NCBI RefSeq assembly: GCF_001984155.1
Contig: NZ_MTQO01000017.1
Span: 1 to 34,545, forward strand
Length of the DNA stretch: 34,545 bases
Source of the DNA: Actinosynnema sp. ALI-1.44
Lineage (GTDB): Bacteria; Actinomycetota; Actinomycetes; Mycobacteriales; Pseudonocardiaceae
Direction of reading: 5' to 3'
Below, piece after piece: positions 1 to 8,311 of the stretch (position 1 is its first letter; each line of letters starts with the position of its first letter). Made by a program: the position numbers and the translations under genes. A model generated the notes under the pieces. It was not told the DNA's origin. It saw only the letters and a list, made by a program, of their open reading frames with translations, and did no database searches.

Positions 1-640
1 CCCGTCCGTTCCCACCCCGAACTGCAGGCCCCAGTTCGTCAGGATCCGCAGGTACTCCTCGACCACGAACTCGTCGAGCACGTCGGTGAACGCGGGCAGA
101 GTGATGTGTTCGTCCGCCTTGTGCAGGTACACATCGAGGCTGCCGCCATGCGCGTCGTCGCTGACGGCCTTGAGCACCCAGGATCGGTCCTCTGGTGCCG
201 CCGTTGCGAGTTGCGCACGCGTGACGATGTCGCGCTCGGCTTGGAAACGTGGGTCGACCAGGGTGGTGATGGTGGCCTTGTTGTTCAGGTAGCCCAACGA
301 GGTGCGCGCTCTTGAGCGAGTTCTCGTCCGGGCACAACGTGGTCGGGTGTGGATACTCCATCGAGATCACCAGGCCGTCGGCGATCGCTTCCTTCACGCG
401 GCAGGCGAAATCCGCCTCGCCGCCGAAGTCGCGCAGGTCAGTGCCGACCGGAAGTCCGCTGTGCCGGAAGTGCGCCAACAAGTCCGGGTCGGTGCCACCG
501 GCACTGCAGATCACCGGCGTGTCCGCCGCGACAGCGATCGGCCGCGCGGACATCACGTCGCGGGTGTGCTGATGCCTGTGCACCGGTTCAGTGGCGGCCA
601 GTTCCGGCCGCGCGCACACGGCGGCTCCCGGACCGTACAC
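1..640 (-). pseudogene. ATP-grasp ligase, frameshifted and cut by the window edge
   Basis: The minus strand encodes an N-terminal pre-ATP-grasp-like segment (AVAADTPVICSAGGTDPDLL, later MEYPHPTTLCPDENSLKSAH). It continues in another frame with GYLNNKATITTLVDPRF, then a Lys-containing strand (WVLKAVSDDAHGG) and an acidic strand (FVVEEYLRILTNWGLQFGV). Spacing and order of the last two match the ATP-binding core of ATP-grasp carboxylate-amine ligases. The frames join smoothly if one G is removed from the GGG read on the minus strand at 293-295, giving SAHLVGYLNNK. Codons are open across both parts. The start is unclear; GTG at 640 is one option. The C-terminal part lies outside the window. It follows the 52-aa gene on the same strand, suggesting one operon. 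Ligases of this kind join amino acids or peptides, but the substrate cannot be read here. Family assignment is from motif shape only. Confidence 0.5.
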
Positions 641-689
641 ATCGGTAAGTGAACGAGGTGCACCGACAGCGGGCCCACGAGTAGTCTGT

Positions 690-848
690 TCAGCGAACTT
701 CTTCGGGGATGTGGTTGAGGACGTCCAGGATGCGCTCGGCGAGGTCGAACGAGGACTTCTCGTCGAGCTTCGAGTGCTTTCGCAGGGTGTCCTTGATCAG
801 GGTGACGCGTTCGTCGTAGCGGGACACGTACTTCGCGGTAGTGCTCAT
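690..848 (-). CDS. 52-aa conserved-looking small protein
   Basis: A 52-aa protein beginning MSTTAKYVSRYDERVTLIKD and ending LDVLNHIPEEVR. The ATG at 848 has a good ribosome binding site (AAGGAG, five bases away); longer in-frame starts upstream lack one. It is charged, predicted helical, has no signal peptide and no Cys. It lies about 50 bases upstream of the possible start of the broken ATP-grasp gene on the same strand. Small genes of this type next to pre-ATP-grasp ligases can be peptide substrates, as in pheganomycin biosynthesis, where a ligase extends a ribosomal peptide. Here that role is only inferred; a small regulatory or structural protein is equally possible. Confidence 0.6.
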   Translation of the reverse strand: MSTTAKYVSRYDERVTLIKDTLRKHSKLDEKSSFDLAERILDVLNHIPEEVR

Positions 849-1167
849 CGGGTCTCCTTGTTGGTACAGACGCAATTGCGACTGCTCGTGTTGGATGCGT
901 GGGTGGTCGCGATGCAGTAGCGGACGGCGATCCGATCGTGGGCGTGCCAGGGATGTGGGCACGTGGCACAGAGGGGCACTCAAGTCTTTGAAGCCGAGTT
1001 TCGTCGAGCCTGACACGAGCCAGTGCTCCGTCCCGGCCGCCGCACGACCAGATGGGGGACACACCGAGGACGGCGCCAACCCGGCTGCCTGCGCGCGAAA
1101 TGCTCTCGGTATCACCATGATACGCCAACAAGGTCACCAGTGGTGCGGCGGGAGCCGGGTCTGTTCG
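849..1167. other. intergenic, no gene seen
   Basis: Lies between the start of the 52-aa gene and the stop of the first GAF-ANTAR gene. No reading frame with convincing codon use or ribosome binding site. It probably holds the promoter of the 52-aa gene, but I cannot point to -10/-35 boxes. Confidence 0.5.
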
Positions 1168-1935
1168 TCAACCCCCGTCGGACGGTGGTGGTGACGAAGC
1201 CAGGACGGCATCCGGCCGCAGGTGGCCGGTCACGAGTTGGTTGGCGATCTCGCTCAGCCGGATGTTGTTGTTGCGGCTGTACGCCCGCAGTGCTCGGAAG
1301 GCGTCGTCGACGTCTAGGTTCATGGCGTAGCTGACGATGCCCTTCGCCTGCTCGACGGCAATCCGGTTGTTCAACGCGGTCTGCAACTGCTCGGTGAGTA
1401 CTTCACCGCGGTGGATGGCCCGTTCCTGCAGGATCCCGATCGTCGCGGTGTCGGCCAACGCGCGTGCGACACGCACATGGTCGGCGGGTAGCGGGACCGG
1501 GCGCAGGCCGAAGAGGTTCAGCGCGCCGATGGTGTCCCGCCTCAGCCGCAGGGGGATGGCGTGAACGGACGCGAAACCGGCACGGAGGGCTTCGGCGGTG
1601 AACCGCGGCCACCGGTCGACCGCGGCGCGCAGGTCGGTGATCAGCACCGGCTCGCCGCTGTGCACGCAGTCGACGCACGGCCCTTCGTCCTGTTGGATCT
1701 GGATCAGTTCCAGCTGCCGGATCTGCTCGGTCGACCACGCGAACAGCCGCAGACCGCCGCGTTGGTCGATCAGCATGAGGCCGGCTCCGTGGGCGTCCAA
1801 CAGGTCGACGCAATGGTCAACGAGCTGGTGCATCAGGTCGATCACGTCGTAGTCGTCGACGAGAGTGTCCGCCATCTCGACGAAGGCGCGCAGCAGCCTG
1901 GCTTCGCGTTGTGCGCCCGACGGTGACGTGGTCAT
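1168..1935 (-). CDS. GAF-ANTAR response regulator, type A
   Basis: A 255-aa cytoplasmic regulator with a GAF sensor domain (about residues 20-170) and a C-terminal ANTAR RNA-binding domain (about 180-240, with EQAKGIV and a following three-helix pattern). The GAF domain carries a Cys pair, C87 and C90, in GPCVDCVHSGEPV, and the RWPRF...HAIPLRLR signature shared with three other proteins here. ATG at 1935 follows CGGAG by eight bases. It lies 54 bases downstream of the type-B gene at 1990-2721 and is likely co-transcribed with it. ANTAR proteins act as transcription antiterminators by binding paired hexaloop hairpins in leaders; the target here is unknown. The tail is short, acidic and Pro/Ser-rich. 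Confidence 0.93.
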   Translation of the reverse strand: MTTSPSGAQREARLLRAFVEMADTLVDDYDVIDLMHQLVDHCVDLLDAHGAGLMLIDQRGGLRLFAWSTEQIRQLELIQIQQDEGPCVDCVHSGEPVLITDLRAAVDRWPRFTAEALRAGFASVHAIPLRLRRDTIGALNLFGLRPVPLPADHVRVARALADTATIGILQERAIHRGEVLTEQLQTALNNRIAVEQAKGIVSYAMNLDVDDAFRALRAYSRNNNIRLSEIANQLVTGHLRPDAVLASSPPPSDGG

Positions 1936-1989
1936 CTGGTTGCTCCGGTTTCTGTCATCCCAGCATCGAGGGTAGTGCGCCCGGTGCGG

Positions 1990-2721
1990 TCATGGCTCAT
2001 CGACCAAGTCCTGCGGGGAGAGGCGGCGGGCCATGATGTCGCGTGCGACGTCGTCTACGAGCTGATCGTTGGCGAACGCGTAAGCCCGGAGTCTGGCCAA
2101 CGCCTCCTCGGCGGACATGTCGAAAGCCGCGATCAGCACTCCGGTGGCCTGGTGTACTTGTTCGTGGTCGAGTCGCCTCGTGGGCCGGTACAGCGCGGTG
2201 GTCGTCCCGGACTGCGCGTTGAGCAGCAACAGCGTTGCGATCTCCACCACCTCGAGCGCGGCGGCGAGTTCGCCGGGGGACAGCCATCCGGGCCGCACGC
2301 GGTAGAAGTCGACCACTCCGATCCTGATCGCCCCCCGCTGCATGGGAAAGGCGAAGATCGCTCCGATCCGCATCCGCGCCAGCTCCGTGGCGAACACGGG
2401 CCACTCCCGCGTGGTGAAGTTCGCCAGATCCGGCACCAGCACGGGCCGACGGAATTCGAAGGACTCGAAGCAGGGTCCTTCACCCAGGCTGAACTGCAGG
2501 GACTCGATCCGGTTGCCCACCGCGTCGCTGGCGTGCAAGGTGTTGCGCAGCTGCGGTCCGAGGGAGATCGAGATAGAGGCGCCGTCGATGGGAAGCAGTT
2601 CGGTGCTGGCCTCGCACAGTTGCTTCACCGCGTCGAGTTCGTCGTGGTGGTCCCGCACGATGGCGAACAACGCGGCGCGTACCCTCTCAACCAATTCATT
2701 GATGTCGCCCGGGTCGCTCAT
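1990..2721 (-). CDS. GAF-ANTAR response regulator, type B
   Basis: A 243-aa protein with a GAF domain (about 35-170) and an ANTAR domain (about 183-238; EQVHQATGVL, EEALARLRAYAF). It differs from type A in having the LQFSLGEGPCFESF motif with one Cys (C84) and FAFPMQRG in place of HAVPMRLR. I chose the ATG at 2721, where homology to the other type-B proteins begins. The frame stays open upstream to about 3372, but that stretch reads as antisense of the neighbouring HPF-like gene. The ribosome binding site is weak. It is the first gene of a B-then-A pair with 1168-1935. GAF ligand unknown. Confidence 0.9.
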   Translation of the reverse strand: MSDPGDINELVERVRAALFAIVRDHHDELDAVKQLCEASTELLPIDGASISISLGPQLRNTLHASDAVGNRIESLQFSLGEGPCFESFEFRRPVLVPDLANFTTREWPVFATELARMRIGAIFAFPMQRGAIRIGVVDFYRVRPGWLSPGELAAALEVVEIATLLLLNAQSGTTTALYRPTRRLDHEQVHQATGVLIAAFDMSAEEALARLRAYAFANDQLVDDVARDIMARRLSPQDLVDEP

Positions 2722-2911
2722 GTGATACGGCCCCGAGCTGCCACAGGGAACCGCACAGCTCACCTCCGCCGCGTTGACAGCGCCATCTCCGGACGCAGCG
2801 GGGTCATGGCCCACGTCGAGAAAGAACATCGGGACGTTTGTGACCCTACTCCAGTCGTCGACGGAGCGCGCAGGGCGCCCGGCCTTGTCGCCGAGGTGTT
2901 CCGATGATCCC

Positions 2912-3313
2912 TTATGGGCTTTCGAGGGGCGGCTGCTTCGGCTCCGGTGTCGAGGGATGCCTGAGCGCACGGTTGCTTCGTGGTTCGGTTCGCGTCTTGG
3001 TGTCATCGAGCTGGCGGATGAGGTGGACGCGGACCTCGTTGAGCGCCGCCGCGATGTCTGAGGCCGACGACATGGAAACCAGGTGCAGCCTGCTGGAGCG
3101 GCGAATCCAGCATTCCAGCGTGACCCGCTGGTCCGCGCCGCCGCGTTCCTTGAGGCTGATCTCCAGATCGACATGACCGTACGGGAAGGACCGCAGTCTG
3201 GGGGCGAGTGCCGCGAGGCGCCGGATGATCCAGTCGCGCTCGGACGAGTGGAATCCGGTGATGAGGCGGATTCGTTGGACGATGGCGGTTGCTTCCTCCG
3301 GCGTGCCTGGCAT
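2912..3313 (-). CDS. HPF/RaiA-like ribosome-associated protein
   Basis: 133 aa. The region around residues 35-105 has the beta-alpha-beta-beta-beta-alpha pattern of S30AE/HPF proteins: a strand with alternating residues (GHVDLEISLKER), two further strands and a helix with the DIAAALNEVRVHLIRQL signature. Such proteins bind the decoding centre and silence ribosomes in stationary phase. It lacks the long C-terminal dimerisation domain of long HPF and ends in a Pro-rich, probably disordered tail. ATG at 3313 follows AAGGAAGG at good spacing; an upstream extension lacks conserved content. It lies 190 bases upstream of the type-B GAF-ANTAR gene on the same strand, so stress-linked co-regulation is plausible. 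Confidence 0.72.
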   Translation of the reverse strand: MPGTPEEATAIVQRIRLITGFHSSERDWIIRRLAALAPRLRSFPYGHVDLEISLKERGGADQRVTLECWIRRSSRLHLVSMSSASDIAAALNEVRVHLIRQLDDTKTRTEPRSNRALRHPSTPEPKQPPLESP

Positions 3314-3932
3314 GGTTTGCCTTCCTTGGTCACCGCCTCGTGACCTCGTCGCAGGGCCGCGGCAATCTCCACGATGGACCATCAGCGGCGGGTGATTCCG
3401 GTTCCCGGATGTTCGGGTTCGGCTCTCGAGTCCGGTGGCGCGCCCACGGCGCGTCTGCTCGACATACTCCCGATAGAGCGAGTATACGCCGGTATGGCAG
3501 CGAAAAGCGGGCCGCCGGAGCTTTTCCCGTCCAGCGATCAGCGGGAATGTGGAGTACAGTCAGCGCAGTCGAGATATTTCGGCGCCGGTGTTGGGTCCGG
3601 TGCTCTCGATATCGGAGAGGCCAGATCCCCGGCCCTGACAGGGGTTACCGCTCGTCGTCGACTCGAGGTGCAGTCGTAGCGACCCGAACTGCTGTCGTGG
3701 CGGTTGAGTAGCCTCGGCCGTTGGAGTGTCGATGGCGCTCATGCGGGGCGTTTCCGCCCCCGGCGTGGCCGCACCCCTGTCTGTCGGTTGGGCCTGTGTG
3801 CAGCCGGTGACCCCCGGAGCGGGCGGGCTCAACCAGGGCGACATTCAATCGTGCAGACGGGCCGTCATGCGACGAGGTCAGCCGCCCTGCATTGACCTAT
3901 TAGGACTTGTGAAGAACCTCAGGAGAGACGAA
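3314..3932. other. intergenic, no gene recognised
   Basis: About 620 bases between divergent genes. Several frames are open but show no domain, ribosome binding site or consistent codon bias. It should hold promoters for the HPF-like gene (minus) and the small membrane protein (plus). Confidence 0.4.
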
Positions 3933-4250
3933 ATGACGCGAACTACGCGTAGACGGACGTCCGACTGGACGCGGGCGGCGGCTGGACGCGCCCGTGACGT
4001 CAACAGCGGCGTGCGCGGGCGGATTCACCAGGCGGGCGACGCACTGCTCGGGCGACGAGCACGACGCCACTGGCTCACGACCCTCGCGATATTCGTGATG
4101 GGCGGCATGACGGGTGCGGCGGTCGCCGTGTCCGGCCTTCGTCGTACCCCTCCGCCGCTTGGACCGGGATTCGCGGAAAACGAAGGCGGGGAAACGGGTT
4201 CGGACTCGACTGCGCCGCGCGAAACGGTGGGGGCGAATCGATCTCGGTAG
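3933..4250 (+). CDS. small single-pass membrane protein
   Basis: 105 aa. The first 50 residues are Arg-rich, followed by one hydrophobic segment (WLTTLAIFVMGGMTGAAVAV, about residues 50-70) and a Gly/Ser/Thr-rich polar tail. Positive-inside would put the N-terminus in the cytoplasm. ATG at 3933 is preceded by AGGAGA at good spacing; longer frames upstream are not supported. No domain recognised. The gene ends right at the left edge of an IS5-type relic, so its native 3' neighbour may be lost. Confidence 0.68.
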   Translation: MTRTTRRRTSDWTRAAAGRARDVNSGVRGRIHQAGDALLGRRARRHWLTTLAIFVMGGMTGAAVAVSGLRRTPPPLGPGFAENEGGETGSDSTAPRETVGANRSR

Positions 4251-4610
4251 ACCAAGAGGGCATCTGATCTTGGTTGGGGTATGTCCGTGTCCGGTGTCGG
4301 CTGATACCTTGATCAACTTGGGGAGTTCCGGTGTGCGTATCGCGGCGACTTGTCCGATGCTCGGTGGAAGTTGATCGAACCAACGCTGACGGCGTGGCGT
4401 GCCGCCGGGCGTGGGCCGGGCGCAGCGATGCGTGTGCATGACCTGCGAGAGATCGTGAATGCGATCCGGTGCGTGTGCGGACCGGATCGCACGGGAGTAC
4501 CTGCCGCACGACGTCCCGCCGTACAAGACGGTTTACGACTGCTACGCCAAGTGGGAAGACGATGGTACAACGGAAACGCGGCATGACCCGTTGTGCGACC
4601 GAGGCCTTCC
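4251..4610 (+). pseudogene. IS5-type transposase relic (N-terminal part)
   Basis: From a TTG at 4350 the plus strand reads LSDARWKLIEPTLTAWRA and VHDLREIVNAIRCVC, then continues in another frame as REYLPHDVPPYKTVYDCYAKW and DDGTTETRHDPL. This is the N-terminal helix-turn-helix part of actinobacterial IS5-group transposases. At least one frameshift (near 4480-4490) and loss of the whole catalytic DDE part make it non-functional. The stretch 4251-4349 resembles a non-coding IS end, but I found no matching right-hand inverted repeat. The 3' limit is approximate. Confidence 0.72.
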
Positions 4611-4869
4611 GAGCCGGTTCCAATCGACTTCGTCACCCGTTAGTGGCGTCACCGTCACCATCAGAAGATCGTTCCGCTCGAAGGCATTGAACATGCCCAA
4701 GGCGGTAGTGACTCTGACTGTGCTTCAGCATGTTGACCGCCTTTGAACGCGACATCAGCAACGGCCACTTCTGCCCTCTTCGGACCTCGGTCTGTGTTGA
4801 GTCAGGCGTTGCGCGCTGCGGAGCACGTCCTTGACCCTCTGGTGAGTCGGTAGGCTCGACAAGCCCCGC

Positions 4870-5114
4870 AGGTGGCATAGGTCAATCGAAAACAGGTTCG
4901 TTCGTCAGTAGGTGGCCACCAGCAATACCCGGTCGGCCAGGTCCAGGCGCCACTGCCGTCCCGGGCGGCCGTCGGTGATCGTGTCACCGCCCCGGTGGGC
5001 CACCAGCCGCACCAGCTTGCGGAACTGGCCAGGCTGCAGCCCTGTGAACGGGACGATCCACTCCGACCGGGACGCCGAGTTCACCACCTGACCATGATCA
5101 ACCATGAACTCCAC
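4870..5114 (-). pseudogene. IS5-family transposase relic
   Basis: Minus-strand frame with SEWIVPFTGLQPGQFRKLVR, AHRGGD, WRLDLADRVLLVATY and then, after a TGA stop, RTNL. In intact relatives the stop position is a Trp (TYWRTNL), so a TGG to TGA change broke the gene. Only the N-terminal 80 or so residues remain; the DDE catalytic core is absent. The sequence differs from the relic at 4251-4610, so it comes from a second IS. Edges are approximate. Confidence 0.68.
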
Positions 5115-5679
5115 CAGGATGTCCTGTCCGGCCGAGCTCTGCGGGCGAGTATCTCAGCAGAGTGCCCGTGCAGCGGCTGCCCATCGCCGTGAATTGGCGT
5201 GATGCGCCTGTCGATGTCTGACAGCCTTTGCGGCATTGCAAGTGATCGTGCCGCGAGGTCGCGGTGCAACACGGTTCCCGGTCGTGCACCACGACGCTGG
5301 CCGTGATGTGCGCGGGCGCGTTCGAACTGCCGGAAGGTGCGCCCCCTGAAGGTCCGGACGGAGGCAGGTGGAAGTGGTCAGTGACCTGGTGGGTTGCTGT
5401 TGTACGCGGACGATGCCCTACTGTCACGCTCAGTTACCACGCTGAAGGGCCCGGCTGTCGTCGCCGCGGGAGCTGATCCGGGGCGTCCGGCGCCGCGCTC
5501 CGCCAGGCACTCGTCGTCTTCCGGCACTGGGTGCGACACGCGATCTCTCAGCGGGCACGTTCCGTCACGGACCAAGCTGTGGCCACCACATCGTGAAAAG
5601 TGTCCGGACAGCCGGGGTGTGCGGTGGGTGGGAGGGGGCCTAGGGTTGACCGGGTACGACGGCGGAGCACGGAGGGTAG
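5115..5679. other. no recognisable gene
   Basis: Between the transposase relic and the first gene of the plus-strand GAF-ANTAR cluster. A 70-codon plus-strand frame (5264-5476) has no ribosome binding site and no family resemblance. The stretch probably contains IS flank debris and, near its right end, the promoter for 5680. Confidence 0.4.
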
Positions 5680-6414
5680 ATGGTGCAGAACCGGCGTCAG
5701 TGGTTGCTGGATTTGCTGGCCGCCGATCTGGCCAACACACCCGCGTCGATGGTCGCGCTGGTGTGTGAGCGGTGCGTGTTGGAGGTTTCGGTTTCCGGGG
5801 CGGGTGCCACGGTGTTGAGTCATCTTCCCGTGTTCGGCGGCGGGGGAGAGGCTCAGCCGAGCCGAGGATTGGTGTACTCCACCAACGTCGTCAGCGCTGG
5901 TCTCGAAGATCTGCAGCTCACCGTGGGCGAGGGCCCGTGTTTGGACGCGTTCGCGTCGGGTGGTCCGGTGTTGGTTGCCGATTTGGCGGCGGAGCGGACG
6001 CGGTGGCCGGCGTTCACCCCCGCCGCGTGTGAGCTGGGTGCTGCCGCGGTGTTCTCCTTCCCGCTGCAGATCGGTGTCGCGCGGCTGGGATCGTTGGACC
6101 TGTACCGGGACGTGCCTGGTCCTCTCACTCGGCTGGAGCTGGCCGACGCGTTGATCTTGAGTGATGTGGCTACCGATGGCGTGGTAGCTGACCTTGACGG
6201 TCACAGCACCGAGGATGTGAGTTGGCTGGCTGACCCGCACCTGCAGGTACACCAGGCCGCGGGCATGGTGCAGGTGCAGTTGGGGGTGAGCACCGACTTG
6301 GCGTTGCTGCGCATGCGCGGTTACGCGTTCACCCGCGGTATGACGCTGGCTGAGGTCGCCGGGCAGGTGGTGGCGCGCTCACTGCGTTTCAGCCACGACA
6401 TGGACGGGCAGTAA
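5680..6414 (+). CDS. GAF-ANTAR response regulator, type B
   Basis: 244 aa; GAF domain (about 25-180) with GLEDLQLTVGEGPCLDAF (single Cys, C87) and SFPLQIG, then ANTAR (about 190-240: HQAAGMVQVQLGV, ALLRMRGYAF). ATG at 5680 follows GGAGGG at good spacing. First gene of a run of three GAF-ANTAR genes with gaps of about 25 bases, so almost certainly an operon. It pairs with the type-A gene that follows, as in the other two clusters. Signal unknown. Confidence 0.92.
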   Translation: MVQNRRQWLLDLLAADLANTPASMVALVCERCVLEVSVSGAGATVLSHLPVFGGGGEAQPSRGLVYSTNVVSAGLEDLQLTVGEGPCLDAFASGGPVLVADLAAERTRWPAFTPAACELGAAAVFSFPLQIGVARLGSLDLYRDVPGPLTRLELADALILSDVATDGVVADLDGHSTEDVSWLADPHLQVHQAAGMVQVQLGVSTDLALLRMRGYAFTRGMTLAEVAGQVVARSLRFSHDMDGQ

Positions 6415-6436
6415 TGGTGGGAGAGGAAAGGTCGTC

Positions 6437-7189
6437 GTGATGAGCAACGCCCGGGACCAGCGATTGGCGCGCACTTTCGTGACCTTGGCCGACACCTTGG
6501 TCGCCGACTTCGACGTGCTGGACTTCCTCGGGGTGTTGACCGAGCGGACTGTCGAACTGCTCGAGGTCGATGCCGCGGGTGTGATCCTGTCTGATCAGCG
6601 TGGTGGTTGGCGTCCGGCGGCAGGTTCCTCCGAGGACGCCGAACTGGTCGAGGTGTTCGCCGCGCAGACCGAACAAGGACCGTGTGTCGATTGCGCGCAC
6701 TCCGGTGAAGTGGTCACCAGCGATGACCTGATCGTGGACACGGGCCGTTGGCCGCAGTTCACTCCTGCCGCGGTCGGGGCCGGGTTCCGGGCCGCGTGCG
6801 CGGTGCCGATGCGGCTGCGCGACGAGGTGATCGGCGCTTTGACCCTGCTCAACACCCATGCCACCGCCATCGACGGGGACAGTATCGAGCTGGGGCGGGC
6901 CTTGGCTGACGTGGCGACGATCGGGATCTTGCAGCAGCGCGCGGTGCAGCACGAGCAGATCGTGTCGGAGCAGTTGCAGGCCACGTTGCATCATCGGACC
7001 GTCATCGAACAAGCCAAGGGAGTTCTCGCGGAATCCGGCGGCTTGGACATGCACCGGGCGTATCTGGTTTTGCGCGCCTATGCCCGAGCTCATCACCGAC
7101 GCCTGTCCGACGTCGCGCGCGACGTGGCTACCTCCGCCGTGGATCCGGCAGTTCTGCTCAGTGATCCGGCGATCGTGCCGCAAGGATAG
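6437..7189 (+). CDS. GAF-ANTAR response regulator, type A
   Basis: 250 aa from GTG 6437; an ATG at 6440 directly follows and is the more likely initiator, with a purine-rich GAGAGGAAAGG upstream. GAF domain with the Cys pair GPCVDCAHSGEVV and CAVPMRLRDEVIGALTLL; ANTAR domain with EQAKGVLAES and AYLVLRAYARAHHRRLSDVA. Second gene of the operon. Closest in pattern to the type-A proteins at 1168, 7219 and 12789, suggesting in-genome duplication. Confidence 0.92.
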   Translation: MMSNARDQRLARTFVTLADTLVADFDVLDFLGVLTERTVELLEVDAAGVILSDQRGGWRPAAGSSEDAELVEVFAAQTEQGPCVDCAHSGEVVTSDDLIVDTGRWPQFTPAAVGAGFRAACAVPMRLRDEVIGALTLLNTHATAIDGDSIELGRALADVATIGILQQRAVQHEQIVSEQLQATLHHRTVIEQAKGVLAESGGLDMHRAYLVLRAYARAHHRRLSDVARDVATSAVDPAVLLSDPAIVPQG

Positions 7190-7218
7190 CCGCAGGGCTG
7201 TTGGGAGGAAGCCGTTTC

Positions 7219-8004
7219 ATGTCGGACACACAGGATACCGCCTCGCGTCAGCAGCGGGTGTCGCGCGCGTTTGTCGCGCTGGCTGACACGCTCGTGACGG
7301 ACTTCAACATCTCTGATGCCCTGCACATGTTGACGGAGCGGGTGGTCGAGCTGCTTTCGGTGTCCGCCGCCGGGGTGATGCTGGTCGCCTCTGACAGGTC
7401 GTTGGATGTCATGGCCAGCTCATCGGAGCGGGCAGAGCTGCTGGCGCTGTTCGCGGCTCAGACGGCGGACGGGCCCTGCGTGGAGTGCGTACGCACTGGG
7501 GAACCGGTGACCTGTGACGACATCGAGACACACAGACAACGATGGCCACGGTTCACCGCCGCAGCGGGGGATTGCGGTTTTCGTGCTGTGCACGCAGTGC
7601 CGATGCGGCTGCGTGACCAGGTCATCGGTGTGCTGACCTTGTTCGATACTCGCTCTGGCGCTCCGCACGACGACGACGCGCAACTGGCGCAGGCCCTCGC
7701 CGACATCGCGACCATCGCGATCCTGCAGCACCGCGCTATCGAACACGGCGAACGCGTCACCGGGCAGTTGCAGAACGCGCTCGACACCAGGATCGTGATC
7801 GAGCAGGCCAAAGGGATCCTCGCCGAACGCGGCGGGACATCACCGGATGAAGCCTTCAACCGGCTGCGGGCCCATGCCCGCTCCCGTCAGCAGCGCCTGA
7901 CCGACCTGGCCCGCGCCGTGATCGCGGGAACAGCGGACCTCCACGAACTATCGGCGGAGGCTCCTGCGCCGGGCAGCTCCGACGGCGGCCGTACCAAGGA
8001 ATAG
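7219..8004 (+). CDS. GAF-ANTAR response regulator, type A
   Basis: 261 aa from the ATG at 7219, which follows GGAGGA; the frame is open from TTG 7201, but that codon lies ahead of the ribosome binding site. GAF domain with C87 and C90 (GPCVECVRTGEPV), HAVPMRLRDQVIGVLTLF; ANTAR with EQAKGILAERGG and AFNRLRAHARSRQQRLTDLA. Third gene of the operon and an extra type-A copy next to the B-A pair. Its last 57 bases overlap, tail to tail, the convergent small membrane-protein gene at 7948-8106. Confidence 0.92.
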   Translation: MSDTQDTASRQQRVSRAFVALADTLVTDFNISDALHMLTERVVELLSVSAAGVMLVASDRSLDVMASSSERAELLALFAAQTADGPCVECVRTGEPVTCDDIETHRQRWPRFTAAAGDCGFRAVHAVPMRLRDQVIGVLTLFDTRSGAPHDDDAQLAQALADIATIAILQHRAIEHGERVTGQLQNALDTRIVIEQAKGILAERGGTSPDEAFNRLRAHARSRQQRLTDLARAVIAGTADLHELSAEAPAPGSSDGGRTKE

Positions 8005-8106
8005 CACAATCCCGATAATCCCCAGCCACACCAACCCCTTGAGGGCGAACCCGACGACCGCGAGAACCAGCCACATCGCGAGCAGGACGATGAGAAGAAC
8101 AAGCAT
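7948..8106 (-). CDS. 52-aa hydrophobic membrane protein
   Basis: Starts at ATG 8106 after a clear GGAGG. 52 aa with two hydrophobic segments (LVLLIVLLAMWLVLAVVGFA and LVWLGIIGIVLFLGTAAVG) separated by a single Lys, and an Arg-rich C-terminus (AARRRSLRR) that should face the cytoplasm. Resembles the short hydrophobic proteins common in actinomycetes, which have no assigned function. Overlaps the end of the convergent GAF-ANTAR gene, so the two transcripts would be antisense to each other over at least 57 bases. Confidence 0.72.
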   Translation of the reverse strand: MLVLLIVLLAMWLVLAVVGFALKGLVWLGIIGIVLFLGTAAVGAARRRSLRR

Positions 8107-8277
8107 GCGTGTGCCTCCGTGTGGTGAGAGCCGACGCGGGCCTTGGCCGAATCGGGTCCGAACAGGCACAGTGGACGGACTGTGCTGTGACATGGGTTTG
8201 GCTGTGGGCCTGGCCCTGGAAAGATTCCCGACGTGGGGCGCGCTTAAACGTGTGGGAAGCGGGAGATGAGCTCGTGG

Positions 8278-8304
8278 TGCACAGGGTGATCATCGCCCTG
8301 TGCA
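8278..8304 (-). terminator. hairpin after the SpoIIE gene
   Basis: Nine-base perfect stem TGCACAGGG/CCCTGTGCA with a nine-base loop, starting eight bases beyond the stop codon at 8312. There is no U-run, as is common for actinobacterial terminators. Confidence 0.55.
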
Positions 8305-8311
8305 AGCCGGA

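Noticed and set aside
553-1137. 194-codon minus-strand frame
   Set aside because: Runs through the 52-aa gene in another frame and has no family resemblance; the ATP-grasp codons are in a third frame.
1975-2907. 310-codon plus-strand frame
   Set aside because: Antisense of the type-B GAF-ANTAR gene; no domain and biased as a shadow frame.
3185-3205. CAGTCTGGGGGCGAG resembles the C-rich box
   Set aside because: Lies within the HPF-like coding sequence and has an extra G; not counted with the seven leader copies.
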